From NCBI RefSeq assembly GCF_002355435.1, contig NZ_AP017313.1, forward strand, positions 930,001-994,000: DNA of 64,000 nt, in the 5' to 3' direction. How positions within the stretch are numbered: position 1 is the stretch's first letter; every line of letters begins with the position of its first letter. Below are positions 1 through 8,299 of the stretch, in pieces. The position numbers were made by a program, and so were the translations under genes. This stretch comes from Mucilaginibacter gotjawali. GTDB taxonomy: Bacteria; Bacteroidota; Bacteroidia; Sphingobacteriales; Sphingobacteriaceae. A model generated the notes under the pieces. The model saw only the letters and a list, made by a program, of their open reading frames with translations. It searched no databases and had not been told where the DNA came from.

Positions 1-848
1 ATAAAGAATTGACTTACCAAAACGGCGAAAAAGAGAAACGGGCGGCCGAATTGATTATTGCGCTGAAAGAGTTGGGTTACCAGGATGAAGAAAAAGCAAA
101 ACGCGCTGCTGAACTGATTATTGCTAACCGTGAGCTGTTGATCCAACAGCAGGAAAAAACAAGACGGGCGGCTGCAGAGGCAAAGAAAGATGAATTCTTT
201 AATATGGTTAGTCATGAATTCAAGACACCATTGACCAATATAAAAGCCATAAACCAGCTGCTTGAAAAAACAACTGACCGGGCCAATAAACATTATCCAT
301 TTATTTTAAATGCCGGCCATAGCATTAAACGGCTTGAAAAACTAATTGCGGACCTGCTGGATGTAACCAAGATCAACTCAGGCCAGATAGACCTGAATAT
401 CGCGGCGTTTTATTTCCCGGATGCACTCACCAACAGTATAGCCAATATCCAGCTTACGGCAAACAACCATGAGATTATGCTGGAAAATTCGGCAGATATC
501 CTGTACGCCGGCGACCAGTTCAGAATTGAACAGGTACTGATTAACCTGTTAACTAATGCCATCAAATATTCTCCTGAGGCCGGCAAGGTATTGGTAAAAG
601 CTAAAATTGAATCGGGCGACCTGGTGGTGACCGTGCAGGATTTTGGTATTGGGATTGCAAAACACGAGATCGATCAATTATTTCAGCGTTTTTACAGGGT
701 AAGTGAAACGGCTATGCTTTTCCAGGGCGTCGGCTTGGGTCTGTTTATTGCGTCCGAAATTGTCAAAAAACATAATGGCAGGTTTACTATTACCAGTGAG
801 CCGGGCGAAGGCAGCAGTTTTAGTTTTACACTGCCATTGCCCGCCTGA
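1..848 (+). CDS. Sensor histidine kinase, C-terminal part (5' end outside window)
   Basis: The reading frame is open to the left edge, so the gene begins before the window; the first in-window TTG at 9 is not a convincing start. The visible part opens with a charged helical repeat (two copies of an EKxKRAAELIIA-type unit, about residues 8-40) typical of the signalling helix that links a sensor domain to the kinase core in Bacteroidota. A HisKA domain follows with the H-box MVSHEFKTPLTN (phosphoacceptor His about residue 69 of the visible part), then HATPase_c with an N-box around LINLLTNAIKYS, DFGIGI and a GVGLGLFIA G-box. It should autophosphorylate and pass phosphate to a response regulator that is not in view. 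The missing sensor domain prevents naming the signal. Kinase assignment is secure. Confidence 0.93.
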   Translation, partial: KELTYQNGEKEKRAAELIIALKELGYQDEEKAKRAAELIIANRELLIQQQEKTRRAAAEAKKDEFFNMVSHEFKTPLTNIKAINQLLEKTTDRANKHYPFILNAGHSIKRLEKLIADLLDVTKINSGQIDLNIAAFYFPDALTNSIANIQLTANNHEIMLENSADILYAGDQFRIEQVLINLLTNAIKYSPEAGKVLVKAKIESGDLVVTVQDFGIGIAKHEIDQLFQRFYRVSETAMLFQGVGLGLFIASEIVKKHNGRFTITSEPGEGSSFSFTLPLPA

Positions 849-868
849 GATGGATCGGCAAATCATAA

Positions 869-902
869 AAAAATCCCTCAACCAATTGGTCAAGGGATTT
901 TT
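869..902. terminator. Bidirectional rho-independent terminator
   Basis: AAAAATCCCT at 869-878 pairs perfectly with AGGGATTTTT at 893-902, with a further ACC/GGT pairing in the loop. A and T tracts on both sides suit termination of the rightward kinase gene and the leftward efflux operon that converge here. Confidence 0.75.
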
Positions 903-928
903 AAACATAATTGAATCATAGGCCGGGG

Positions 929-2341
929 TTACTTCCACCCGCCGCCTAGAGACCTGTAAAGTTCAGCCACTGCGCTTAATTCTTCACTTTTTATCGATGC
1001 CAGTTCAAGCTCACCTTGTAATACGTTACTTTGGGCGGTAATCACTTCCAGGTAATTGGCGATGCCGTTTTTAAATAACAGGTTGGCATTGGCAGTAGCA
1101 TGCTGTAATGTATTTACCCGGCTGGCAGCGATGTTTTGCTGCTGCTTTAGCTTTTCAATTTTCACCATTGCGTCCGATACTTCGCCCACCGCATTTAAAA
1201 CTGACTGACGGAATTGCAGTACGGTTTTTTCGCGTTCAACCTGCGCTACATCGTATTGGGTTTTTAATTTTTTGTGTTCAAGCAGGGGCTGTGCGATGCC
1301 GCCTGCCACAATGCCAAACAAGGATGCCGGCATATTAAACCAGTTACTTGCTTTAAACGAATTGACGCCGCCGGTTGCTGTAATATTTAAAACAGGATAC
1401 ATGGCGGCTTTGTTGATGCCGACATTGGCATTGGCCGTAACCAGGGCAAGTTCGGCGCTTTTGACGTCTGGGCGGCGACTTACGAGGTTGGCAGGTAACC
1501 CGGCCGAAACATTAGCCGGGGTAACCATTTGATCAAGGATGGCGGTACGCTCAACCCTGCCGGGCAATTCGCCGGTGAGAATACGAAGGGCATTTTCCTG
1601 GATGCTGATGTTTTGTTCAAACTGGGGCACCAATTGTGCAGCGGTCTGTTCCTGTGCTTCGGCTTGTTGTACAGCCAGCGAAGTTACCTGCCCTGCATCA
1701 TATTGCAGCCGGATAATGCGCAGCGTGCTGTCGTTTAGCAGTACATTTTTATGGGCGATATCCAGTTGAGCGTCCAGCATCAGCAGGTTATAATAACCCT
1801 GCGAAATATTGGACACGAGGGTAGTTTGGATAGCCTTTTTAGCCTCAACAGTTTGCAGGTAAGCAGCTAAAGCTGCTTTGCTTTGGTTATGGATTTTCCC
1901 CCAGATATCTGCCTCCCACGAAACAGCCACATTGGCCGAGTAGTCTTCGATATGGTTGGTGCCGATATTGTACTGGCTTAAACTGAGCCCGGTAAGGCTG
2001 TTGTTTGATGGACGGTTGGTGTTGGCGGTGACATTCAGGTCCACCTGCGGTACATTGTTCCACTTTACCTGTTTGAATAATAATTGCGACGCCTCCATAT
2101 TTTTTAGGGCGATCTGCATATCGTAGTTTTTAGCAATAGCGCTGTCGATCAGCTTTTGCAAAACCGGGTCGGTAAAGAAATTCTTCCAGCTGATATCTGC
2201 GATGCTGCTGGTATCGCTTGCCGCAGCCGCGCTGCCGAAATGATCGGGCAGGGCAGGTTTAGGCGTTTCAATATCTTTTGAAACTTTACAGGCGCTTAAT
2301 ATCAACAGGATAAAAGCGAGACTGATTATGTTATTTTTCAT
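929..2341 (-). CDS. RND efflux outer-membrane factor, NodT/TolC-type lipoprotein
   Basis: 470 residues, normal for the NodT branch of outer-membrane factors. The N-terminus MKNNIISLAFILLILSACK is a lipoprotein signal with a lipobox ending at Cys about residue 18. The body carries the two repeated OEP domains rich in Ala/Gln coiled-coil helices, including the family-typical LVSRRPDVKSAELAL stretch after mid-protein. It forms the trimeric outer-membrane duct of a tripartite drug pump. It is the last gene of a leftward series TetR, membrane fusion protein, RND pump, outer-membrane factor, with a 280-bp gap containing a large palindrome separating it from the RND gene. It is presumably co-expressed with them. 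The substrate cannot be told from sequence. Confidence 0.93.
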   Translation of the reverse strand: MKNNIISLAFILLILSACKVSKDIETPKPALPDHFGSAAAASDTSSIADISWKNFFTDPVLQKLIDSAIAKNYDMQIALKNMEASQLLFKQVKWNNVPQVDLNVTANTNRPSNNSLTGLSLSQYNIGTNHIEDYSANVAVSWEADIWGKIHNQSKAALAAYLQTVEAKKAIQTTLVSNISQGYYNLLMLDAQLDIAHKNVLLNDSTLRIIRLQYDAGQVTSLAVQQAEAQEQTAAQLVPQFEQNISIQENALRILTGELPGRVERTAILDQMVTPANVSAGLPANLVSRRPDVKSAELALVTANANVGINKAAMYPVLNITATGGVNSFKASNWFNMPASLFGIVAGGIAQPLLEHKKLKTQYDVAQVEREKTVLQFRQSVLNAVGEVSDAMVKIEKLKQQQNIAASRVNTLQHATANANLLFKNGIANYLEVITAQSNVLQGELELASIKSEELSAVAELYRSLGGGWK

Positions 2342-2430
2342 TTGTGTGATTTTTAATTTGTAAAATTCTACTAAAGCGATGGGTTTTAAACCAAGGGTGC
2401 TCGAAACCTGGTCGCCTTAGCTTTTGGCCT

Positions 2431-2553
2431 TGTGTGATCGGTTCCCCTCTTGAGAGGGGCATGGGGTGTGTTAACGAACTTTGCTCTAAAACGAACCTCC
2501 ACCCTTACGTTCCCGACACACCCCTCCGCCCCCTCTCAAGAGGGGAATCGCAC
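2431..2553. repeat. Large G/C-rich inverted repeat between RND pump and outer-membrane factor genes
   Basis: Arms at 2431-2475 and 2508-2553 are reverse complements with small gaps. Each arm holds its own palindrome, CCCCTCTTGAGAGGGG on the left and CCCCTCTCAAGAGGGG on the right, followed or preceded by a GGGGTGTGT/ACACACCCC pair. It fills most of the 280-bp gap 2342-2621, in which I see no gene. It resembles REP-type mobile palindromes and could also act as an intra-operon RNA structure. Confidence 0.8.
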
Positions 2554-2621
2554 GAGGCCGCCGCCTTTTTAAACGTTTCGGACACTTAGTTTTTCTAACC
2601 CATCGCTATTGGCGATGAAAA

Positions 2622-5600
2622 TCATCCCTTACTATACTCTCCCTGCAAAGCCAACACATCCACATTATTTGCGCTGTCATCCGCTTTTTGCCGGTGCAAC
2701 ACCGCTAGTGGCACGCCGGTAACTTTCTCCTGCAAATGCTGGAAGATGACGAACAATACCGGGATGATAAACAGCCCAAGAATCACTCCCGCAACCATAC
2801 CCCCGGCTGCGCCGATACTGATGGAGTGGTTACCCTGCGCCGAAGGACCGGTGGCAATGCTCATAGGGAACAGGCCGAAAACAAAGGCCAGCGAGGTCAT
2901 GAGGATTGGGCGGAGCCGTAACCTTGCCGCTTCAATAGCCGAGGCTACCAATTGATGCCCCGCCTTGCGTCGTTGTACCGCAAATTCCACAATAAGGATG
3001 GCGTTCTTGGCCAGCAGCCCGATCAGCATGATAAGCGCTACCTGTACGTAGATGTTGTTTTCAATCCCGGTAAGGCCCAGCACCGCAAATACGCCAAACA
3101 CGCCTGTTGGGATAGACAGGATCACCGCCAGTGGCAGGATGTAGCTTTCGTATTGCGCCGAAAGCAGGAAGTAAACAAATATCAAACACAGGATAAATAC
3201 GATGACCGATTGCCCGCCGGATGAGATCTCTTCGCGGGTTTGCCCGGTAAATTCATAGGCAAAGCCTGATGGCAGCTGCTCTTTGGCGACCTCTTCAATT
3301 GCCCTGATCGCATCGCCCGAGCTATAACCCGGTTTTGGTATGGCGTTGATTTCGATCGAATTGAACAGGTTAAACCTTGATGCCGTTTCGGAACCGTAAA
3401 CCCGGGTTAGCTTTACCAGTGTGTTGATGGGCACCATGTCGCCGGTTTTGCTTTTTACAAAAACCCGGTCGATAGACGAAGGATCTGTCCTGTCGGCGAT
3501 ATCCGCCTGCACAATTACCCGGTAATATTTACCAAACCGGTTAAAATCCGAAGCCTGCGCACTTCCGAAATAGGCCTGCATGGTTTCAAGTATGTCCTTT
3601 ACATTTACACCCAGCTGGTTTGCTTTTTCATCATCCACTTCTAATTGTAATTGCGGGTAATCCGCTTTAAAGGAGGTAAATGCATAGGCTACGGCCGGTT
3701 TCTTCATCAGCGCGCCAATAAAATTGTTGGCTACGCCGCTGAACTTGTCCAGCTGACCGCCGGTTTTATCCTGCAGCACCATATCCAGAGCCTCCACATT
3801 GCTAAAGCCCGGTACGGTAGGGAAGCTGAAAACAAAGAAACTTCCCCCGGTTATTTGGCCCAGCTGGCCCCTGATCTGGTCCATAATGGCGTTGATGTCC
3901 TTTACTTTACCTCTTTCATCCGGTTTCTTCAATAACACAAAAAATACGGCAGATGATGGACTGGTAGAGTTGGTGAGCAAGTTGAAACCGGGTAAGGAGG
4001 TTACAAACCTGGCCGCTTCCAGTTTACCAACGGTATTTTCGGCCTGCTGCATTACTTTGGATGTACCATCCAGCGAAGTGCCCGAAGGTGTATTTACAGC
4101 GATAGCAACGAAGCCCTGGTCCTCGGTAGGGATAAAACCTGTTTTGGTGTTCCTTACCATCAAAACGGTGGCTGCAGTGATCAAAATAAGCCCGGCAATA
4201 CCCACCCATTTATTTTTCACCAGGAACTTTAATCCACCCACATAGCGGTTGGTTATGGTGTTAAAACTGCTGTTAAAACCGGTGAAGAAACGTTGTTTAA
4301 ACCCTTGTTTAACGGTGCCGTTTCTTTTATCGGCATGGGTGTCTTTTAAAAACAGCGCGGCCAATGCCGGGCTAAGCGTTAAGGCGTTAACCGCCGAGAT
4401 CATAATGGCGATGGCCATGGTAAAGGCAAACTGCCGGTAAAAGATCCCTGTCGACCCCGTCATAAAACCAACCGGTAAAAATACGGCAGCCATTACTAAA
4501 GTGATGGAAATGATTGCGCCGGTGATCTCGTGCATCGCTTCAACTGTCGCCGGTTTTGGGGCGAGGTGTTTGTGCTCCATTTTGGCATGCACCGCCTCCA
4601 CCACAACGATCGCGTCGTCTACCACAATGCCTATCGCCAGCACCAGCGCAAACAGCGTAAGCAGGTTGATGGTGAAGCCAAACAGGTTCATGAAGAAGAA
4701 GGTACCGATAATGGCTACCGGCACGGCTATCGCAGGTATCAAAGTCGACCGGAAATCCTGCAGGAAAATATACACCACAAGAAATACCAGGATAAATGCT
4801 TCTATCAATGTATGCTCTACCTGGGTAATAGATTCATCAAGGGCTGTTTTGGTTCGATAAAAATTATTGTATTTAATACCTGCGGGGAAATCTTTGGATG
4901 CTTTTTCCATCAGTTTATCCACCGCTATCTGGATCTCATTGGCATTTGAACCCGCCAGCTGGATAATACCGATTGCGATACCGTTGTGACCATTTAAGCG
5001 GGTTAAACTGGTATACGAATAGGCGCCCAGTTCAACACGGGCCACATCCTTTAAATGCAGTACAGAACCATCAGCATTGGCGCGGATGGCAATGTTTTCG
5101 TATTCTTCGGGTTTGGTAAGCTTGCCTTTGTATTTAATCACATATTCAAAGATCTCCTTGCTTCTTTCGCCCAGCTTACCGGGGGCAGCCTCCAGGTTTT
5201 TATCCTGTATGGCGGCCATTACCTCGGCCGGGGTGATCTTATAAGCGGCCATCTGGTTTGGATTGAGCCATACCCGCATGGAGTAATCCTTCACCCCGCC
5301 GAATATACTTGCAGAGCCTACACCCGGGATCCGTTTAAGCTCGGGGATAATATTGATCTGCGCATAGTTGGCTACAAAAGTCTGGTCGTATTTTTTGGGG
5401 TCTTCGGTATAAATACCCACCGCACCGATCAGGCTGTTTTGCTGTTTGGTAGTGGTGATGCCCTGCTGCACTACTTCGGCAGGCAGCTGGCTGGTGGCCT
5501 GTGCCACACGATTTTGTACGTTCACGGCTGCCTGGTCGGGGTTGGTGCCCTGCTTAAAGTAAACCGTAATGGCTAAAGTACCATCATTACTTGCAGTCGA

Positions 5601-5837
5601 GCTCATGTAGCTCATGTTTTCCACCCCGTTAATGGATTCCTCCAGCGAGGGCGCTACCGAACGGAGTACCGTTTCGGCATTGGCGCCGGGATAAACCGCG
5701 GTTACCAGCACCGCCGGTGGCGCTATATCCGGGAACTGCTGTAAGGGTAATTTAAACAGGCTTAGCAGCCCGAGGATTACCAGCAGTATGGAGATGACGG
5801 TAGCGAGTACCGGTCTTTCTATAAATTTTTTAAACAT
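2622..5837 (-). CDS. RND multidrug efflux pump, inner-membrane subunit (HAE1/AcrB family)
   Basis: 1071 residues, the full length of AcrB/MexB-type transporters. The start MFKKFIERPVLATVISILL is the standard first helix of the HAE1 family. Twelve membrane helices in two halves are separated by two large periplasmic loops. The proton-relay helix 4 reads GIVVDDAIVVVEAV with the paired Asp residues conserved. It exchanges protons for drugs or lipophilic compounds and docks with the adjacent fusion protein and outer-membrane factor. It is flanked on both sides by G/C-rich palindromes (2431-2553 and 5862-5942). Expression is probably set by the TetR repressor two genes upstream. The substrate is unknown. 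Confidence 0.96.
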   Translation of the reverse strand: MFKKFIERPVLATVISILLVILGLLSLFKLPLQQFPDIAPPAVLVTAVYPGANAETVLRSVAPSLEESINGVENMSYMSSTASNDGTLAITVYFKQGTNPDQAAVNVQNRVAQATSQLPAEVVQQGITTTKQQNSLIGAVGIYTEDPKKYDQTFVANYAQINIIPELKRIPGVGSASIFGGVKDYSMRVWLNPNQMAAYKITPAEVMAAIQDKNLEAAPGKLGERSKEIFEYVIKYKGKLTKPEEYENIAIRANADGSVLHLKDVARVELGAYSYTSLTRLNGHNGIAIGIIQLAGSNANEIQIAVDKLMEKASKDFPAGIKYNNFYRTKTALDESITQVEHTLIEAFILVFLVVYIFLQDFRSTLIPAIAVPVAIIGTFFFMNLFGFTINLLTLFALVLAIGIVVDDAIVVVEAVHAKMEHKHLAPKPATVEAMHEITGAIISITLVMAAVFLPVGFMTGSTGIFYRQFAFTMAIAIMISAVNALTLSPALAALFLKDTHADKRNGTVKQGFKQRFFTGFNSSFNTITNRYVGGLKFLVKNKWVGIAGLILITAATVLMVRNTKTGFIPTEDQGFVAIAVNTPSGTSLDGTSKVMQQAENTVGKLEAARFVTSLPGFNLLTNSTSPSSAVFFVLLKKPDERGKVKDINAIMDQIRGQLGQITGGSFFVFSFPTVPGFSNVEALDMVLQDKTGGQLDKFSGVANNFIGALMKKPAVAYAFTSFKADYPQLQLEVDDEKANQLGVNVKDILETMQAYFGSAQASDFNRFGKYYRVIVQADIADRTDPSSIDRVFVKSKTGDMVPINTLVKLTRVYGSETASRFNLFNSIEINAIPKPGYSSGDAIRAIEEVAKEQLPSGFAYEFTGQTREEISSGGQSVIVFILCLIFVYFLLSAQYESYILPLAVILSIPTGVFGVFAVLGLTGIENNIYVQVALIMLIGLLAKNAILIVEFAVQRRKAGHQLVASAIEAARLRLRPILMTSLAFVFGLFPMSIATGPSAQGNHSISIGAAGGMVAGVILGLFIIPVLFVIFQHLQEKVTGVPLAVLHRQKADDSANNVDVLALQGEYSKG

Positions 5838-5861
5838 CGTTTTAATTTTAATGTGTGTGAA

Positions 5862-5942
5862 GCCTCACCCAACCCTCTCCAGGGGAGAGGGCTTTAATTT
5901 CTTTTGCTCCCCTCTCCTTTGGAGAGGGGCCGGGGGTGAGGC
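5862..5942. repeat. Inverted repeat between fusion-protein and RND genes
   Basis: GCCTCACCC at 5862-5870 faces GGGTGAGGC at 5934-5942. Inside are CCCTCTCC-A-GGGGAGAGGG and CCCCTCTCC-TTT-GGAGAGGGG. The layout (outer arms plus one palindrome per arm) matches the repeat at 2431-2553, though the words differ. Its right end reaches within a few bases of the fusion-protein stop codon. Confidence 0.78.
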
Positions 5943-5945
5943 GTT

Positions 5946-7073
5946 TTAATTTTTAGCCAAATTATCGCTGGCTTTTTTGGGCTGAATTACGGTACCTTCC
6001 TGCAAACGATCAAAGCCGCTCAGTACGATCTGGTCGCCAACTTTCACGCCGTCTTTTACCAGGTAATTGTTGCCGCTTTTGCCAATAATAGTGATAGCCT
6101 GTTTTTTAACCTTATTGCTGTCGGCCACTGCAAAGACAAATACTTTGTCCTGCATTTCAACGGTTGCCGATTGCGGGATGATCAGCGCATCTTTATGCTG
6201 AAGGCTTAAACGGATTTTACCTGTATTACCTGATCGCAATAAACCCTGTGCATTCGGGAAACTTGCTCTCAGCGTAATAGCGCCGGTGTTTTTATCAAAC
6301 TGGCCGTCAATCATGTCGATCTTTCCCTGTTGGGTAAACTGGCTGTTATCAGCTAATACCAGGCTTACAGCGGGCAGTTGTTTTAATTTGTCCTTTAGGG
6401 TACCGCCCGGATATTGCTCTTTAAAGCTCACAAAATCCTGTTCGCCCAGCGCGAAATAAACGTGGACATTATGTACGTCAGATAATAGCGTTAACGCTTC
6501 GGCATCCGCAGGTGCAACCAGGCTGCCCTGTTTCTTTAGCAGGCGGCCGATATAACCGCTCACCGGGGCTTTTATTAAAGTGTAACCCAGGTTGATCTGC
6601 GCGGTAGATACATTTGCTTTTGCCTGTTCGATATTGGCTTTGGCGACATCGTAGGCAGCCTTTGCAGTTTTTAACTGGTAATCGGATACCACCTTGTTTT
6701 GTACAAGCAGGGTAAGTTTGTCAATTTCCAGCTGTGCATTGGCTAAAGCGCCTTCGGCGGCGTGCTGGCTGGCAATGGCATTGTTTAAAGCGGCGCGGTA
6801 AGGCTGATCGTTAATTTTAAAGATCGGTTGCCCGGCGTTTACAAAAGCGCCTTCGTCAACAAATACTTTATCAAGCGAACCGCTTACCTGCGGGCGGATC
6901 TCCACATTTACCGCACCCTCAACCGAAGCAGGGTATTCCTGGTAAGTGGTATCGGTACCCGCAATAATGGTGGCCACCGGCAATGATGGTGGCGGCGGTG
7001 CTACAGCCGTTTGCGGTTTTGGTGAACAGCTGTATAGCGTTAGGGCGACAAGCGCCAGATAGATGGTTTTCAT
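5946..7073 (-). CDS. RND efflux membrane fusion protein (periplasmic adaptor, lipoprotein)
   Basis: From the ATG at 7073 the product is 375 residues and starts MKTIYLALVALTLYSCSPKP, a lipoprotein signal with Cys about residue 16. A longer in-frame ORF begins at 7166 but adds 31 residues with no signal character, so 7073 is preferred. The order is that of HlyD/AcrA adaptors: beta strands, lipoyl half-motifs around VDEGAFVNAGQPIFKI and APVSGYIGRLLKKQGSLV, a helical hairpin between them, then beta-barrel and membrane-proximal domains. It bridges the RND pump and outer-membrane factor encoded just downstream. An operator-like palindrome lies about 105 bases upstream of the start. Confidence 0.94.
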   Translation of the reverse strand: MKTIYLALVALTLYSCSPKPQTAVAPPPPSLPVATIIAGTDTTYQEYPASVEGAVNVEIRPQVSGSLDKVFVDEGAFVNAGQPIFKINDQPYRAALNNAIASQHAAEGALANAQLEIDKLTLLVQNKVVSDYQLKTAKAAYDVAKANIEQAKANVSTAQINLGYTLIKAPVSGYIGRLLKKQGSLVAPADAEALTLLSDVHNVHVYFALGEQDFVSFKEQYPGGTLKDKLKQLPAVSLVLADNSQFTQQGKIDMIDGQFDKNTGAITLRASFPNAQGLLRSGNTGKIRLSLQHKDALIIPQSATVEMQDKVFVFAVADSNKVKKQAITIIGKSGNNYLVKDGVKVGDQIVLSGFDRLQEGTVIQPKKASDNLAKN

Positions 7074-7400
7074 GTTAATTATTGATTTAGTGAATTTGCG
7101 AACTGGTGAATTAATGGGTTTGTGACCGGTTGGAATTCGTTTCCACCGTGGCAGCGGCCCGGCCACTTTGTTATTTATTTAACACTGTTAAATTATCTAA
7201 CGAGTGTAAATATTTCTGAATAAATTTGTTTAACCTTTTTCATGACATTATTAATTTAAATTAAGTACTAAACCTTCCGGTGAAACCGGAGAACAAAACT
7301 CACTGCCTGGGGGCAGTATTAAAACCCGGTTCTTGCGTTTCTGGTTGTTTGCAAACGGGTGGCGGCTCTTATGTGCCGGTTTTATTTATGGGTATGTTAT
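7074..7400. other. Intergenic control region of the efflux operon (no gene seen)
   Basis: This 327-bp gap between tetR and the adaptor gene holds the operator palindrome at 7177-7193. It also has two small hairpins, CCGGTGAAACCGG near 7276-7288 and ACTGCC-TGGG-GGCAGT near 7302-7317, the second of which could end the tetR transcript. A one-sided AGTGAATT-type repetitive stretch lies near 7088-7120. No open frame of note is present. Confidence 0.5.
7177..7193. promoter_or_regulatory. Candidate TetR operator upstream of the pump genes
   Basis: ATTTAACACTGTTAAAT is a perfect palindrome of 7-bp arms around ACT. The same core, ATTTAACACTGTTAA, occurs only 23 bases ahead of the tetR start at 8074-8088. 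Sharing between the regulator's own promoter and that of the pump is the usual pattern for a TetR efflux repressor. Confidence 0.7.
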
Positions 7401-8051
7401 TTATTCAACACTTTTATTTTCTTTAACGGGCGCAGTCCCTGGCGAAAATTGACCAGTCATTGACCTGATAATTGCGCCGATGGCGTCTTTTAAAACCTGC
7501 CGGTTAATCTCGTCCGAGTTTCCGCGGCTCAATATATTGATAGAGATTAACCCATGCACCACCGACCAAAAGGTATAATATTTTGTACAGATCATGTTCG
7601 ACTCCATATCCTGTATACCCATCAATTCGCCAATTACCGCGGTAAACAAGTCCCAGGGTCTTTCTGCCTCGGGCAGGGTGTTCATCAATTCGCAACTGTA
7701 ATTCGTGTTCACACCGTACATGGCCTGGTATAATTCCTTATTGGCAAAGGCAAAGTTCCAATAGGCCAGCCACATGGCTTCCAGTTGTTTTGCAGGCAGG
7801 CGGTGCTTGCTTTTGGCCTCTTCCAAATCCCTCGACAATATTAAATACCCCTTGCGGGTAAGCTCCAGTATAATGGCGTCCTTGTTCGAAAAATATTCGT
7901 AAATAATAGGCGCCGTATACTCAATTACATCGGCAATTTTACGCATGCTTAACGCCTGCCATCCCTCTTCCTTAACAATCTGAAGCGCAGCCTTCAGGAT
8001 GTTCATCCTGGTATCTTCTTTCAGACGTTGTATCCTCTCTTTGCTTGCCAT
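7401..8051 (-). CDS. TetR/AcrR-family transcriptional repressor
   Basis: 216 residues. The N-terminal helix-turn-helix spans about residues 14-60, with the recognition region ALSMRKIADVIEYTAPIIYEYF matching TetR-type DNA-binding domains (consensus A-x-x-x-G-x-s-x-x-x-x-Y-x-H/Y-F). The C-terminal ligand-binding half is variable, as expected, and contains WLAYWNFAFANKELYQ-type helices similar to the TetR_C_33-like group. The gene lies at the head of the efflux operon in the same direction. A 15-bp palindrome is found both before it and before the pump genes, which supports autoregulation and repression of the pump with release by a pump substrate. The ligand is unknown. Confidence 0.9.
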   Translation of the reverse strand: MASKERIQRLKEDTRMNILKAALQIVKEEGWQALSMRKIADVIEYTAPIIYEYFSNKDAIILELTRKGYLILSRDLEEAKSKHRLPAKQLEAMWLAYWNFAFANKELYQAMYGVNTNYSCELMNTLPEAERPWDLFTAVIGELMGIQDMESNMICTKYYTFWSVVHGLISINILSRGNSDEINRQVLKDAIGAIIRSMTGQFSPGTAPVKENKSVE

Positions 8052-8073
8052 TTTAAACTCACAGCATTAAATC

Positions 8074-8090
8074 ATTTAACACTGTTAAGC
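8074..8090. promoter_or_regulatory. Candidate TetR operator upstream of tetR
   Basis: ATTTAAC-ACT-GTTAAGC, identical over 15 bases to the perfect palindrome at 7177-7193. It lies 23-39 bases upstream of the tetR ATG, where bound repressor would block transcription. Confidence 0.68.
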
Positions 8091-8299
8091 AAATGTACAC
8101 CGATAAATGGAAAAGTGTGTTCATCTGATTGTCAAAATTTGTAAATGGGGCTTTCCGCGTGAGTAGTTCTTTTGTTGGTTAGACCGGAATAGCATGGTTA
8201 GCCTTACGGAATTTGCAGAATATAAACCTATTAAATTATTGCCGGTTAGATAATTACGCAAAAAGTATTAAATTTATCACCATCTAAATATATTTTATC

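Noticed and set aside
4501..4949. Open frames opposite the RND pump gene
   Set aside because: They are antisense shadows of a full-length, well-conserved pump gene.
7081..7135. AGTGAATT-type repetitive stretch before the fusion-protein gene as another iterated-word inverted repeat
   Set aside because: Only one arm is visible and the period is irregular.
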